64,000 nucleotides of DNA. It comes from Acidobacteriaceae bacterium KBS 146 (GTDB lineage: Bacteria > Acidobacteriota > Terriglobia > Terriglobales > Acidobacteriaceae). Numbering within the stretch: the stretch's first letter is position 1; each line of letters begins with the position of its first letter. The notes below the pieces were generated by a model. It searched no databases. It was not told the DNA's origin and saw only the letters and a program-made list of their open reading frames with translations. This document shows positions 17,190 to 27,010 of this stretch, piece by piece. Position numbers and translations under genes: made by a program. Where the stretch lies: the NCBI GenBank assembly GCA_000688615.1, contig JHVA01000001.1, positions 248,001 through 312,000 of the forward strand, read 5' to 3'.

Positions 17190-17238
17190 TAAAAAAATAG
17201 CCCTGCGGGATGCCATTCCAGCAGCGTCCCGCAGGGCT
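17190..17238 (-). terminator. intrinsic terminator of the htrA transcript
   Basis: The arms AGCCCTGCGGGA (17199-17210) and TCCCGCAGGGCT (17227-17238) pair perfectly around a 16-base loop. Read on the minus strand the stem is followed by a run of T (17191-17197), just past the htrA stop. Confidence 0.9.
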
Positions 17239-17257
17239 CTCGTCTGTTAACTCGTTG

Positions 17258-18925
17258 TTACGGAAGCGTTCCTCCGACGTAGGAGTTTCCACTGTCCTTA
17301 CGCAGCGGAGAGTGAATGACGAAGACGACATCATCTTTCGACTTCAACGCTCCGACAATCGCTCGGTAGGAGTTTTCGTCGGTAACCGGCTTCTTGTTAA
17401 TTTCGGTGATGATCGCGCCCTTAGCGAGACCGATCTCATCTGCGAACGAACCCGGACGAACTGTCATGACGATGACTCCGTGGCTGATTCCGGTCTTCTG
17501 AGCAACGGCGGCTGGGATCGTCGAGACCGTGATGCCGAGCTTGGCCTGTCCGGCATCGGACTCCTGCGGCCCGTTGTCGTCATCGTTGTTATCGCCCGTC
17601 AGATCCGCATACGTCTTGGCCCGATCGCCGATCGTGACGTCTGCCGAGTTCTGCTTGCCATCGCGCAGATAACCGAGCTTGATCGTGCTGCCAACCTTAC
17701 GGGCAGAGATATCATTCACCAGGTCGTCGCCGTCCTTGATCGGACGACCGTCGATGGAGACGATGACATCGCCGGGCTTGATACCGGCTTTGGCGGCGCC
17801 ACCGCTCGGAGTGATCGTTGAGACAATGATTCCGTTTTTGAAGCCGTAGATGCGTCCTACCGCCGAGTTGGTGGCGGACTGGAAGCTGATGCCGATGGAG
17901 CCGCGAACGACCTTATGCTCCGGTCCGATCAGCATGTTATAGACGTTGGCGATAATGTTGGACGGCATGGCAAAACCGACACCCTGCGAACCCATCGACT
18001 GGGTATAGATGGCGGTGTTCATGCCGACGACTTCTCCGTCCATATCAACCAGAGGTCCGCCCGAGTTTCCGGGATTGATGGCGGCATCGGTCTGAATAAA
18101 GCGCTGGAACTGGGATTGCGAGATTCCGGAAGGAGTAGGTTCGTCAATGGAGCGGTTCTTAGCCGAGACGATACCGGCCGAGACCGTCTGAGACAGACCG
18201 AAGGGGCTGCCGATGGCCAATACCCAGTCGCCGACCTGTGCGCCGTCGGAGTTGCCCAGCTTTACGGAAGGAAGAGGCTTATCGCTCTCGATCTTGATGA
18301 CGGCAATATCCGTGTCTTTATCCGTACCGATCACCTTCGCGGCGCGGCCAGGATCCGTGGGATTGTCAGGATCGGTGGACAGTTTGACGTAGATCTTGTC
18401 GGCCTTGTCGACCACATGGTTGTTGGTGATGATGTAGCCGCGTGGATCGACAATAAATCCCGAACCCAGAGCACGGCGCTCCGACCCTCCCATGCCGTCT
18501 CCGTCGTCACCGCCACCGGGATTCCCGAAGAAGCGGTTGAAGAAGTCCTGCATGTCGTTCTGCTGATCGTCATCGCCACTGCCATCATCCGGATTGCCTG
18601 GCGTAGGATTGCGCTGCATCCCACGGCGCCCGCGAGGTTTCTGGGATTGCTTGGGAAGCGACTCGGTATTGATGTTGACGACCGCAGGACCTACCTGTTT
18701 GGCGATCTGCGAGAAGCCGTTGGAGAGTGATTTTGCCGCAGGAATCGTCAGAGGCTTGGCATCCGAACTATCCGGTGCCTGTTCCTTGCCGCTGACCCCC
18801 CGGGTGATCACGGAGCCGACGAGAATGCCGGCCGACAGTGTGGCCAGAAGGGCAAAGGTCGTAGTGAGTCTGTGGCTGCGCATGCCTCGCAACCAGCTCT
18901 TGAGCTTGCTTGTCGGTGTATCCAT
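17258..18925 (-). CDS. degP: HtrA/Deg-family periplasmic serine protease
   Basis: 555 residues from ATG 18925 (a TTG just upstream is a less likely start). A membrane anchor or signal lies at about 22-42. The trypsin-like domain has the full triad: His170 in NNHVVDK, Asp206 in DTDIAVIK and Ser288 in NPGNSGGP. Two PDZ domains follow (about 335-420 and 445-545; GIKPGDVIVSIDGRP in the first). A low-complexity Gly/Asp insert sits between signal and protease (about 95-150). It degrades or refolds damaged envelope proteins. I cannot separate DegP, DegQ and DegS by eye; two PDZ domains favour DegP/DegQ. Confidence 0.93.
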   Translation of the reverse strand: MDTPTSKLKSWLRGMRSHRLTTTFALLATLSAGILVGSVITRGVSGKEQAPDSSDAKPLTIPAAKSLSNGFSQIAKQVGPAVVNINTESLPKQSQKPRGRRGMQRNPTPGNPDDGSGDDDQQNDMQDFFNRFFGNPGGGDDGDGMGGSERRALGSGFIVDPRGYIITNNHVVDKADKIYVKLSTDPDNPTDPGRAAKVIGTDKDTDIAVIKIESDKPLPSVKLGNSDGAQVGDWVLAIGSPFGLSQTVSAGIVSAKNRSIDEPTPSGISQSQFQRFIQTDAAINPGNSGGPLVDMDGEVVGMNTAIYTQSMGSQGVGFAMPSNIIANVYNMLIGPEHKVVRGSIGISFQSATNSAVGRIYGFKNGIIVSTITPSGGAAKAGIKPGDVIVSIDGRPIKDGDDLVNDISARKVGSTIKLGYLRDGKQNSADVTIGDRAKTYADLTGDNNDDDNGPQESDAGQAKLGITVSTIPAAVAQKTGISHGVIVMTVRPGSFADEIGLAKGAIITEINKKPVTDENSYRAIVGALKSKDDVVFVIHSPLRKDSGNSYVGGTLP

Positions 18926-19135
18926 CAAAAAATCAAACCTCTTTCGTTTGCTTCCTGTCCATCCCTCAAGCAGGCGACGGGCGAAGTATTAAGTATATTC
19001 CTCTCGGGATACATCTTGGTCTCGAGCGCACCCGGCTTATTTCAGGTGTTAGACGCCAAGTGGTGGCAAAGGTATATCCCGCTGCGGGGAGATAAGATCC
19101 GGCGCTCAGATCTTACAGAGCGGGTTGAGGTTCTT

Positions 19136-20059
19136 TTAGAGAGGATGCTCCGAGATTGGAGTCTGCGAGGGAGCAAGTTCTATCAAAAGGATTCCTCCGA
19201 GGATTAGAAGAGCCCCTTCCACCGAACGGAGACCGAGGCGCTCGCCCAGAAAAAGGAACGAGGTGATCCAGGCGAAGACCGGCTCGAGAGTGAGAAGGAG
19301 CGCGGTGTGGGTCGGAGGGAGATGTCTTTGGGCCCAGCTCTGAATCGTAAAGGCGGCAGCGGTGGCAAACAATCCGGTGACAACGAGAGCGACGAGCACC
19401 TTCGGAGTCATCGAGAAATAAACCGGGCCCCCGACGGGGAGGGTGATCAGCATAACGAGCGCAGCAAAGATGATCTGCAAGGTTGCGAGCTGTCGAATTG
19501 GAACCTTAGGAGAGGTATGGGCCAGGGCGAGTAGATGTCCTGCGAACGCGATAGCGCAGATCAGTGTTAGCAGATCACCGCTGCCTATGGTCGAGAAGAC
19601 GCTCGACCACACGGTTTCTGCTGGTGTGGTGAGGAGCAGCAGCCCTCCGAAAGCAAGGAAGGCACCTGCTGCGATGGCGACGCTGGGAGCAGGCGTCGAC
19701 GCAGGCCGAAGACTCGGGATCATTGTCAGCAGGGGGACAAAGACCACGACCAGGCCGGTGATAAACGCGGACTTGACGGCAGTCGTTCGGGCAAGACCGG
19801 CGGTCTGAAACTGATATCCCGCAGCAAGGAACAGGCCGACGATCGCTCCAGCCAGAATGTTCCGTTTCGACAGGCCACGAAGTTGACGGCGGTTTACGAT
19901 CGCCAGGGCAATCGCGGCCAGCGTCATTCGGAGCAGGTTAAAGAGAAGTGGGGAGACATCTTTCAGGGCATCTTTGATCAGCGCAAAGGTTGCTCCCCAC
20001 AGAGCCACCACGGCGAGGAGCAGAAGATGAGCGAGAGCGGATGGAGTCAGTCGGAACAC
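19136..20059 (-). CDS. EamA/DMT-family transporter
   Basis: A 307-residue membrane protein with about ten hydrophobic helices in two EamA repeats. It starts from a GTG at 20059 (FRLTPSALAHLLLLAVVALWGATFALIK). The first repeat has LLFNLLRMTLAAIALA, the second LLLTLEPVFAWITSFLFLGERL, the typical EamA ending. The family exports metabolites or amino acids across the inner membrane. The substrate cannot be told. Only 46 bases separate it from the M20 peptidase gene upstream, so the two may be co-transcribed. Confidence 0.9.
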   Translation of the reverse strand: MFRLTPSALAHLLLLAVVALWGATFALIKDALKDVSPLLFNLLRMTLAAIALAIVNRRQLRGLSKRNILAGAIVGLFLAAGYQFQTAGLARTTAVKSAFITGLVVVFVPLLTMIPSLRPASTPAPSVAIAAGAFLAFGGLLLLTTPAETVWSSVFSTIGSGDLLTLICAIAFAGHLLALAHTSPKVPIRQLATLQIIFAALVMLITLPVGGPVYFSMTPKVLVALVVTGLFATAAAFTIQSWAQRHLPPTHTALLLTLEPVFAWITSFLFLGERLGLRSVEGALLILGGILLIELAPSQTPISEHPL

Positions 20060-20105
20060 TTTGCTGCCTGAGATGGAAGGGTCGAGAGAGCAGAGACGCG
20101 GGTGC

Positions 20106-21380
20106 TCAAGAGGTCGAGTTTATCGCAGGATCGAGATCCGCAAGGGAGGATTCGGTTGCGAGCTGCGGCGCAATCTGCGTGACGGCAAGCAGCAGCAGGA
20201 GAATTCTGCGGAGAGCGATCTCCCGGCCGGTGGGATCGTACCACTCATCCAGAGTGTGAATACTGCCGCCAAGTCCTCCGGTCCCGATCGCCAATGCGGG
20301 GATCCTGAGCGACAAAGGAAGGTTGGCGTCAGTGGATCCCAGGCGAAGCTCTGTGCGGAGGTTCAGGTGGCGGTCGACCGCCCGGAGCATGGAGAGCAGG
20401 GCAGAGGTTTCCGGCAGAAGACCAGCAGGCCGGTCGCCGATGGACTCCAGCCTCACCGTTGGATCTGTCGGCGAAGATCCTGAGGGAGCGATGGAGTCCA
20501 TGACCAATCGGCTGATGTCGAGCGCCGCGTTTCGCAGGGCGTGATCCTCACTGGAACGGATCTCAAGCAGAGCGGTTGCAGAGGAGGGAATGGAGTTGAC
20601 CGAGGTTCCCCCCGAGATATGACCGACGTTAAGTGTCGTAAGAGGGGACGACGGCAACGGCAGGTCAGCGATCATCGTGAGAGCGCGACTCAAGAGCAGG
20701 ATCGGATTCGGTGTGCCGGCGTCGGACCAGGAGTGTCCGCCCGGACCTGTGATCGTACATCGAAATCGAAGACTGCCCAGTGCCTGTGTCACCACACCTG
20801 TTCCACTGCCTTCGAGCGCAATTGCGGCAGCGATTCGATTTTTGTAAGGTCCCTCCAGGAAAAGGTGGCGCATCCCCCGAAGATCGCCCTCTCCCTCTTC
20901 CCCGACATTGGCGGCAAACAGGATCGTCGAAGGGGGATTGATATGTGCGTATCGCAGCGCTGCAGCGATTGCCAGCAGGGCCGAGAGGCCGGCAGCGTTG
21001 TCGCAGACTCCTGGCCCATGAATCCTTGGATTGTCGTCAAACTCGACGGGCTCACAGTTCGTTCCCATCGGAAAGACCGTATCCAGATGCGCTGACAAAA
21101 GAATGACTGGCCCGTTTTGTGGCGTGTCGTTTTCCAGGGCGAGCTCAGCCAGGACATTTCCTTCCGCATCGAGATGGGCATTGGTCAGACCGAGTGAGTG
21201 AAATCGATCGAGAAACCAAGCGGCTCGGTCCTGCTCCCCAAAGGGCGGAGCGGGGATGCGAACCATCTCCAGCAGCCACCGTCGCACCTGGAGCTGGTGC
21301 AGATGCAGCCAATGAAAGGCGCGGTGCACCGCCGTGAGCGCGGCAAGATTGCTGATTCGCTGATGGGAAGAGGCGGACAT
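20106..21380 (-). CDS. M20-family zinc peptidase
   Basis: A 424-residue di-zinc peptidase with the metal ligands in place: His98 and Asp100 (SAHLDTVF), bridging Asp127 (GPGVCDNAAGLS), the Glu161/Glu162 pair (NVGEEGEGD) and the late His375 (GGSIHTLDEW). The dimerisation domain lies around 235-330 (VGHISGGTSVNSIPSSATALLEIRS). The family removes amino acids from peptides or N-acyl amino acids. No signal peptide is evident. It sits just upstream of the EamA transporter, which could export its product, but that is inference. Confidence 0.88.
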   Translation of the reverse strand: MSASSHQRISNLAALTAVHRAFHWLHLHQLQVRRWLLEMVRIPAPPFGEQDRAAWFLDRFHSLGLTNAHLDAEGNVLAELALENDTPQNGPVILLSAHLDTVFPMGTNCEPVEFDDNPRIHGPGVCDNAAGLSALLAIAAALRYAHINPPSTILFAANVGEEGEGDLRGMRHLFLEGPYKNRIAAAIALEGSGTGVVTQALGSLRFRCTITGPGGHSWSDAGTPNPILLLSRALTMIADLPLPSSPLTTLNVGHISGGTSVNSIPSSATALLEIRSSEDHALRNAALDISRLVMDSIAPSGSSPTDPTVRLESIGDRPAGLLPETSALLSMLRAVDRHLNLRTELRLGSTDANLPLSLRIPALAIGTGGLGGSIHTLDEWYDPTGREIALRRILLLLLAVTQIAPQLATESSLADLDPAINSTS

Positions 21381-21406
21381 GCGTTCCTTGAAGGTTAGCG
21401 CGATTT

Positions 21407-22198
21407 TCAGGAATTTTCGTAGTCGACTTCGACAAGGAAAAGTCCCTGGGGTGGTGCGGTGGGGCCGGCTGCTGTACGGGAGCGAGCTGCGAGGATTCCA
21501 GGCAGGGCCTCGGAAGCGGTGCGGCTCCGGCCGACATCGACAAAGGTTCCAACGAGGTTGCGCACCATGTGATGCAGAAAGCCTGAACCGGTGACCCGGT
21601 AGATGAGAAGTTCACCTGCCTGATGCCATCCCGAGGCAAAGATGGTGCGGATGGCAGTCTTCTTCTGGGCCGGATCATCTGCTTCGTCCTCCTCAGCAGT
21701 TCGAGTAGCTAGGTCAGGAGAGGCCGCAGCGAATGACGTGAAGTCATGGGTTCCGATGACATGCAGGGCGGCTTGTTGCATTGTGGCCAGATTCAGGGGC
21801 CAGGTACAGTTCCACACAAAGGGAGCCAGGGTGGGAGGGCAGATGGGCTGGCCGGAGATTCGATATTCGTAAGTTTTGTGACGCGCGCTGTGGCGAGCGT
21901 GAAACTCGGGGCCAACGGCCTCTACGGTCATCACCCGAATGCTCGATGGGAGAAGACGATTCAGAGCGCGCTGGAGATTTTCCCTGGGGATGGGGGAGGT
22001 CAGGGGAAACGAGGCGACCTGGCCCAGCGCATGGACCCCTGTATCGGTCCTGCCGGAACCCTGAGGCAGCACCGTCTCTCCGGTAATATGACGTACCGCT
22101 TCGGCCAGGGTGCCCTGAATTGTCGGAAGCCCGGGCTGGATCTGCCAGCCGTGATAAGAGGTGCCATCATAGGCAATCGTGAGTTTCCAATGTTGCAT
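21407..22198 (-). CDS. truA: tRNA pseudouridine(38-40) synthase
   Basis: Modifies uridines 38-40 in the tRNA anticodon arm. 263 residues from ATG 22198 (QHWKLTIAYDGTSYHGWQ). An in-frame start at 22237 adds 13 residues with no family match. The catalytic motif GRTDTGVHA is at 49-57 with Asp52 as nucleophile. Later landmarks are the RTIFASGW strand and FLHHMVRNLVGTFVDVGR near the end. The region between them contains an acidic insert (TRTAEEDEADDPAQKK, about 170-185). Confidence 0.94.
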   Translation of the reverse strand: MQHWKLTIAYDGTSYHGWQIQPGLPTIQGTLAEAVRHITGETVLPQGSGRTDTGVHALGQVASFPLTSPIPRENLQRALNRLLPSSIRVMTVEAVGPEFHARHSARHKTYEYRISGQPICPPTLAPFVWNCTWPLNLATMQQAALHVIGTHDFTSFAAASPDLATRTAEEDEADDPAQKKTAIRTIFASGWHQAGELLIYRVTGSGFLHHMVRNLVGTFVDVGRSRTASEALPGILAARSRTAAGPTAPPQGLFLVEVDYENS

Positions 22199-22586
22199 GG
22201 GACACTTTGGACGGTAACACGGGAGAGGTCCCTTCATGTTCGACCGGAACCGCCAAGATCCCCGTACCGGCTTAACAGGCTGGGGTTGATATACTTAGCC
22301 GGTTACACCTCAAAAAAGCGAAAGACATTCGGAACGAAACAGGAGCAGCATCCGTATCAAGGACCAATCGCAGCTCCTGAAGATCGATTGACGTAACTGA
22401 AGCATCATCATCTTTAAAGAGTCCTTGGCATGGGGCTGCGCGTCTTTAGTAAGACACGGTTGAAAGTACAGAATTCATGCCTGTTGCTACCCGTAAGGGT
22501 GCGAACAAGGAAATGCATCCCGGAGAACTCCCCGAGTGCAGGGGACTCCTCGGGCCAGAGTCAAACGGAAGGTTGGAGATCGCATC
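22199..22586. other. 388-base divergent intergenic region (truA / tolC-like)
   Basis: This gap must carry promoters for truA (minus) and the TolC-like gene (plus). It contains a candidate 37-codon leader ORF (22477-22590) and a GC-rich hairpin (CCCGAG at 22531 with CTCGGG at 22549) inside that ORF. No clear sigma-70 promoter or riboswitch is visible. Confidence 0.5.
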
Positions 22587-22590
22587 GTGA
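22477..22590 (+). CDS. candidate 37-aa leader ORF overlapping the tolC-like start
   Basis: ATG 22477 opens a frame of 37 codons ending with TGA at 22588-22590. Its last bases form GTGA with the GTG start of the TolC-like gene at 22587, the classic four-base overlap of translationally coupled genes. The product is hydrophilic and resembles no family I know. Its own ribosome-binding site is weak. It may be a regulatory leader or chance. Confidence 0.35.
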   Translation: MPVATRKGANKEMHPGELPECRGLLGPESNGRLEIAS

Positions 22591-24737
22591 GATTAAGGGA
22601 TATGCAGGCAGCAGCGAGTATAGGACTGCTGCTGATGAGCGTAAGCACACAGCCGACGATGGCGCAGCAGGTCACACCTCCGCCCCAGCCTCCAACGCAG
22701 AACCAGCCGCAGACCCAGACCAACCCGACGGCACCGGCAAACCAGCAACCGGTGGTGACCGACACGACCGGAATCCCGGGACTCCCGCAGGCTCCCCAGC
22801 CGAAGCCGACGGAGCCCTTGTATCTGCGGGATACGACGGTGGATTACACCAAGCCCAAGAGCCACTTCTGGAATCCGATCGCTCCCTATACCTCAACCAA
22901 TCTTCCGGCGGCTCGGCTAGGCAATACTCCTCAGCTGGATCAGCTTCTGCGCGATGGCAAGATCTATCTGAGCCTCAATGATGCGGTCACCCTGGCGCTT
23001 GAGAACAACTACGATATCGAGATCGCACGGATCAACCTTGACATCGCGGATACCGATATCCTCCGGACCAAGGCCGGCGGAACCGTTCGCGGTGTGTCGA
23101 CAGGCCTGGTGCAGGGCACAATCGGCGGTACGACCTCGACGGTTGCGGGCGGCGGCGGTCCCGGCGGCACCTCAAGCGGTGCGGGCGGCGGCGCGGCTGG
23201 TGCTACCGGTATTGTTTTGAGTACCAATGGCGGCGGACCCCTCCCCACGAATCTGGATCCGGTGTTTACGGGACAGTTGCAGTACGAGGACGCGAACACC
23301 CAGCAGACCAATACCCTGATTACCGGAACGGATACCCTGAAGCAGAACACAGGAACCTATAACTTCGGATATCAGCAGGGGTTCATTACCGGAACGCAGT
23401 TCAACTTTACGTTCAATAACTCGCGTACGACCACAAATAGCGTTCGTTCTACCTACAGCCCGCAGCTGAACTCCACGTTTCAGGCTAGAGTGACGCAGCA
23501 TCTGCTGCAGGGCTTCGGCCCAGGCCTGAACGGGCGTCTCATGCTTCAGGCGAGGAACGACCGTCGCATCACAGACTCGGCCTTTCGACAGCAGTTACTC
23601 TATACCGTCACTCAGGTTGAGAACATCTACTGGGGCTTGGTGAGTGCCTATGAAGATGAGCAAGCCAAGGAGCGAGCACTTACGCAGTCAACACAGTTGA
23701 CCGCAGACAATCGCAGACAACTTGAGATCGGCACCCTTGCACCTCTCGATGTCGTGAACTCGGATGCCGCTGTGGCGACCGACAAACAGGCTCTGGTCGC
23801 TTCGCAGACCAATCTTGAGTATCAACAGCTCTTAATGAAACAGGCGATTGCCCGCAACCTGAATGATCCTCAGCTCGCGACCGCGCCCGTGATTCCGACG
23901 GACCGCATCGGTCTGGACCGTCTTCCCGAAGAAGACACCCCAATTGAAGATCTCGTGCGAGAGGCCTACGCGAATAATCCGCAGATCGAACAGGCTGCGT
24001 TGTTGATGAAGAACAACGAGATTACGATCAAGGCCTTCAAAAATGGCCTGCTTCCAACCGTCGATGCTTATGCGTTCTATGGTGGATCAGCATTGGGCGG
24101 TGTGCAGAACCCGGCATTGGCTTGCGATTTTACGACCAATGCTCCATGCCCCCCGGGTACTTTTCCAACGCGTGGCTTAAACGATGTATTCGGTAACACA
24201 TTCAACGGCCGGTATCCAGATAGCGGTGTGGGCGTTAATATCAACATCCCGTTGCGCAATCGTATCTCTCAGGCTGACCAGGCTCGTTCGCAGATGGAAT
24301 ATCGCCAATCGCAGATGCGGCTGCAGCAGCTCTACACACAGACCCGTATCAATGTGATCAACGGGCAATATGCGTTGACGAACGACCGGGCCCAGGTGCA
24401 GGCTGCGCAGGCCTCACGCGATTATGCCATGCAGAGTCTCGATGCCGAACAGAAGAAATACAAGCTGGGAGCATCGACGACTGCACTGGTTCTTCAGCAG
24501 CAGAGAAACCTTGCCGTCGCAGACAACACTTTGATCTCGGCGACAGCGGTCTACGCAAAGGATCGCGTAGCTCTGGGGCAGCTTCTCTCCACATTGCTGG
24601 ACAAGTACAACATCAACATCGTGGATGCCGCGACCGGAAATATCACGCACCCCATTGCAATTCCGGGCCTCACAGCACCGAAGCAGCAGGAGGCGCCGAA
24701 GCCAATCTCGGCAACACCTCCTGCTACTCAAAATTAG
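22587..24737 (+). CDS. TolC-family outer-membrane efflux protein
   Basis: 716 residues from GTG 22587, which has a good GGAAGGTTGGAG upstream. This choice gives a proper signal peptide (AAASIGLLLMSVSTQPTMAQ), while the ATG at 22536 does not. After a Pro/Gln-rich linker (about residues 30-100) come two OEP-type helical repeats: the first from SLNDAVTLALENNYDIEIARINL, the second from EDLVREAYANNPQIEQAALLM. A Gly-rich insert lies at about 190-220 (GGGGPGG, GGGAAG), in the part likely facing outward. It should form a trimeric outer-membrane channel with an inner-membrane pump encoded elsewhere. It is longer than typical TolC (about 470-500). Confidence 0.88.
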   Translation: MRLRDMQAAASIGLLLMSVSTQPTMAQQVTPPPQPPTQNQPQTQTNPTAPANQQPVVTDTTGIPGLPQAPQPKPTEPLYLRDTTVDYTKPKSHFWNPIAPYTSTNLPAARLGNTPQLDQLLRDGKIYLSLNDAVTLALENNYDIEIARINLDIADTDILRTKAGGTVRGVSTGLVQGTIGGTTSTVAGGGGPGGTSSGAGGGAAGATGIVLSTNGGGPLPTNLDPVFTGQLQYEDANTQQTNTLITGTDTLKQNTGTYNFGYQQGFITGTQFNFTFNNSRTTTNSVRSTYSPQLNSTFQARVTQHLLQGFGPGLNGRLMLQARNDRRITDSAFRQQLLYTVTQVENIYWGLVSAYEDEQAKERALTQSTQLTADNRRQLEIGTLAPLDVVNSDAAVATDKQALVASQTNLEYQQLLMKQAIARNLNDPQLATAPVIPTDRIGLDRLPEEDTPIEDLVREAYANNPQIEQAALLMKNNEITIKAFKNGLLPTVDAYAFYGGSALGGVQNPALACDFTTNAPCPPGTFPTRGLNDVFGNTFNGRYPDSGVGVNINIPLRNRISQADQARSQMEYRQSQMRLQQLYTQTRINVINGQYALTNDRAQVQAAQASRDYAMQSLDAEQKKYKLGASTTALVLQQQRNLAVADNTLISATAVYAKDRVALGQLLSTLLDKYNINIVDAATGNITHPIAIPGLTAPKQQEAPKPISATPPATQN

Positions 24738-24751
24738 AAATCGATCATCGA

Positions 24752-24792
24752 AAGACGAAGAGGCCCGGACAGCGTCCGGGCCTCTTCGTCTT
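24752..24792 (+). terminator. intrinsic terminator after the TolC-like gene
   Basis: A perfect 19-bp stem with 5' arm AAGACGAAGAGGCCCGGAC (24752-24770), loop AGC and 3' arm 24774-24792 ending CTTCGTCTT. It lies 14 bases after the stop codon. Confidence 0.9.
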
Positions 24793-24849
24793 CGCTCCAC
24801 TTCTCCGTCGATCACCGACGGTTGAGTCCTGCTGCACTACACTGTAAGT

Positions 24850-27003
24850 ATGAGTGAAGGACACAACACAGCGACGGAAAACGCCCTTAAAAATTCGGCT
24901 TCAGCATATCTGAGGTCGGCAATTCATCAGCCGGTAAAGTGGCATGAGTGGGGCGAAGAAGCGTTTGCGCGAGCTCAGGCCGAAAACAAGCCGGTGCTGT
25001 TGGATATCGGTGCCGTCTGGTGTCACTGGTGTCATGTCATGGATCGGGAATCGTATGAGAACCCCCGCACCGCGGAGCTGATCAACGAGCACTTCGTTGC
25101 TATCAAGGTTGATCGTGATGAGCGCCCCGATGTCGATACGCGCTATCAGGCTGCCGTCTCCGCTATCAGTGGACAAGGAGGATGGCCGCTGACCGCATTC
25201 CTGACCCCGGATGGAAAGCCGTTTTTTGGTGGAACCTACTTTCCTCCGGAGGATCGTCACGGACGCCCCGGACTTCCGCGCGTGTTGCTGACGATGGCCG
25301 AGGCGTTCCAGACGAAGCGTGGAGAGGTGGATGAATCTGCCACCAGCGTCATGGCCGCCATTGAGCACAACGAATCTTTCATGGGGCGTGCGGGCAATCC
25401 CGGCTCCGAGCTCGTCGGGAAGGTCGTCGAGGCGGCGCTCAAGCAGTTCGATTCGCGTTCGGGGGGATTTGGCTCGCAACCAAAATTTCCACACTCCGGG
25501 GCTATCGATCTGCTTCTGGATGTGGCCTCACGAGCGTCCTCGCTTGCTACGCCTGCGACTGCCGATCAGGCCAAGGTCGCCGCACTTGTGTCCCTTGAGA
25601 AGATGTCGCGCGGAGGAATCTACGATCAGCTGGCCGGTGGTTTTCACCGCTATTCCGTTGACGACCGCTGGGTCGTTCCTCACTTTGAAAAGATGGCGTA
25701 TGACAACAGCGAGTTGCTGAAGAACTATGTTCACGCCTACCAGAGCTTTGTTGAGCCGGAGTGTGCCCGGATCGCGAAAGACATCATCCGATGGATGGAT
25801 GAGTGGTTGAGTGACAGAGAACGTGGAGGTTTCTATTCCTCTCAGGACGCGGATTTTTCACTGGACGATGACGGCGACTACTTCACATGGACCCGAGACG
25901 AAGCTGCGGCTGTGCTTACGCCCGAGGAACTTACCGTGGCGGGCGAGTTCTACGACATCGGCGAAATCGGGGACATGCATCACAACCCCGAAAAGAATGT
26001 TTTGCATGTCCGCTCAGCATTCGAAAGTATTGCTTCGAAGCATCGCATTGGGTTCGATGTCGCGCGGAACCTGCTGACGTCGGCGAAAGCAAAGCTATAT
26101 GCGGCCCGTCTGAAGCGCCCAACCCCGTACATCGACAAGACCATGTATGTCGGCTGGAATGGGATGTGCATTTCCGCCTATTTCGAAGCTGGACGTGTGC
26201 TTGACATGCCGCAGGTTCGTGACTTCGCGTTGAAGTCGTTGGATCGAGTGCTGGCCGCTGCGTGGGGACAGGAAATTGGCTTGGCGCACGTGGTTGCTTA
26301 TGGCGAAGGTAAAGAGGGCAGAGGCGTTCCTGGAACATTGGAGGATTATGCCTTCCTTGGGAATGCAGCGCTGGACGCCTGGGAGAATACAGGAGAGTAC
26401 AAGTACTACGAAGCTTCTCAGAAGATCGCCGAAACGCTTGTGGATCGTTTTTACGATGCCGTGGGTGGCGGCTTTTTCGACACCGAAGCTGGTGACGGAA
26501 AAGAAAAGCTAGGGGCTCTTTCTGTCCGCAGAAAGCCGCTGCAGGACTCCCCGACGCCTGCCGGTAATTCCGTGGCGGCGATGTTGCTGCTGCGGCTTTG
26601 GGCGGTCAATGATCGTGAGGATTACGCCACCAAAGCTCTTGAGACTCTCGAAACCTTCGCCGGAATTGTGGAGCACTTCGGCCTCTACGCTGCCAGTTAT
26701 GGACTCGCCTTACAGCGCATGGTGAAGGGGCCGGTCGAGGTCTGCATCGTGGGTGAAGGTGTACTGGCTCGTGAGCTTGAGGCGGCTGCGCTCGCACGCT
26801 ACGCAGTCAATAAAAGCGTCGTTCGCCTTCGTAAAGATCAGTTGGCCGAGCTTCCACCGGCTTTGGCGGAGACCTTGCCTCATCTTCCCGGGGTTACCGA
26901 CCCATCTGTTGTCGCGATAGCGGTTGTCTGTACAGCAAAAGGGTGTCTGCCTCCGGTCCACAGTGCGGAGGAGCTGGCCGAGATGTTGAATCAGACGCTG
27001 TAG
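24850..27003 (+). CDS. YyaL/DUF255 thioredoxin-domain protein
   Basis: A 717-residue homologue of bacterial YyaL and human SPATA20. The N-terminal thioredoxin-like domain has the segment WHEWGEEAFARAQAENKPVL and the motif WCHWC (Cys58, Cys61), then RESYENPRTAELINEHFV. The rest is an (alpha/alpha)6 barrel resembling N-acylglucosamine epimerase/cellobiose epimerase folds, with GGFGSQPKFPHS and GGIYDQLAGGFHRYSVD as family marks. No signal peptide, so it is cytoplasmic. Its biochemical role is not established. It is followed after 7 bases by a P-loop ATPase gene. Confidence 0.92.
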   Translation: MSEGHNTATENALKNSASAYLRSAIHQPVKWHEWGEEAFARAQAENKPVLLDIGAVWCHWCHVMDRESYENPRTAELINEHFVAIKVDRDERPDVDTRYQAAVSAISGQGGWPLTAFLTPDGKPFFGGTYFPPEDRHGRPGLPRVLLTMAEAFQTKRGEVDESATSVMAAIEHNESFMGRAGNPGSELVGKVVEAALKQFDSRSGGFGSQPKFPHSGAIDLLLDVASRASSLATPATADQAKVAALVSLEKMSRGGIYDQLAGGFHRYSVDDRWVVPHFEKMAYDNSELLKNYVHAYQSFVEPECARIAKDIIRWMDEWLSDRERGGFYSSQDADFSLDDDGDYFTWTRDEAAAVLTPEELTVAGEFYDIGEIGDMHHNPEKNVLHVRSAFESIASKHRIGFDVARNLLTSAKAKLYAARLKRPTPYIDKTMYVGWNGMCISAYFEAGRVLDMPQVRDFALKSLDRVLAAAWGQEIGLAHVVAYGEGKEGRGVPGTLEDYAFLGNAALDAWENTGEYKYYEASQKIAETLVDRFYDAVGGGFFDTEAGDGKEKLGALSVRRKPLQDSPTPAGNSVAAMLLLRLWAVNDREDYATKALETLETFAGIVEHFGLYAASYGLALQRMVKGPVEVCIVGEGVLARELEAAALARYAVNKSVVRLRKDQLAELPPALAETLPHLPGVTDPSVVAIAVVCTAKGCLPPVHSAEELAEMLNQTL

Positions 27004-27010
27004 GTCTTTC

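Noticed and set aside
22421..22460. Sigma-54 promoter before the TolC-like gene
   Set aside because: A TGGCATGGGGCTGC segment resembles the -24/-12 pattern, but its GG to GC spacing is 9 rather than 10 bases.
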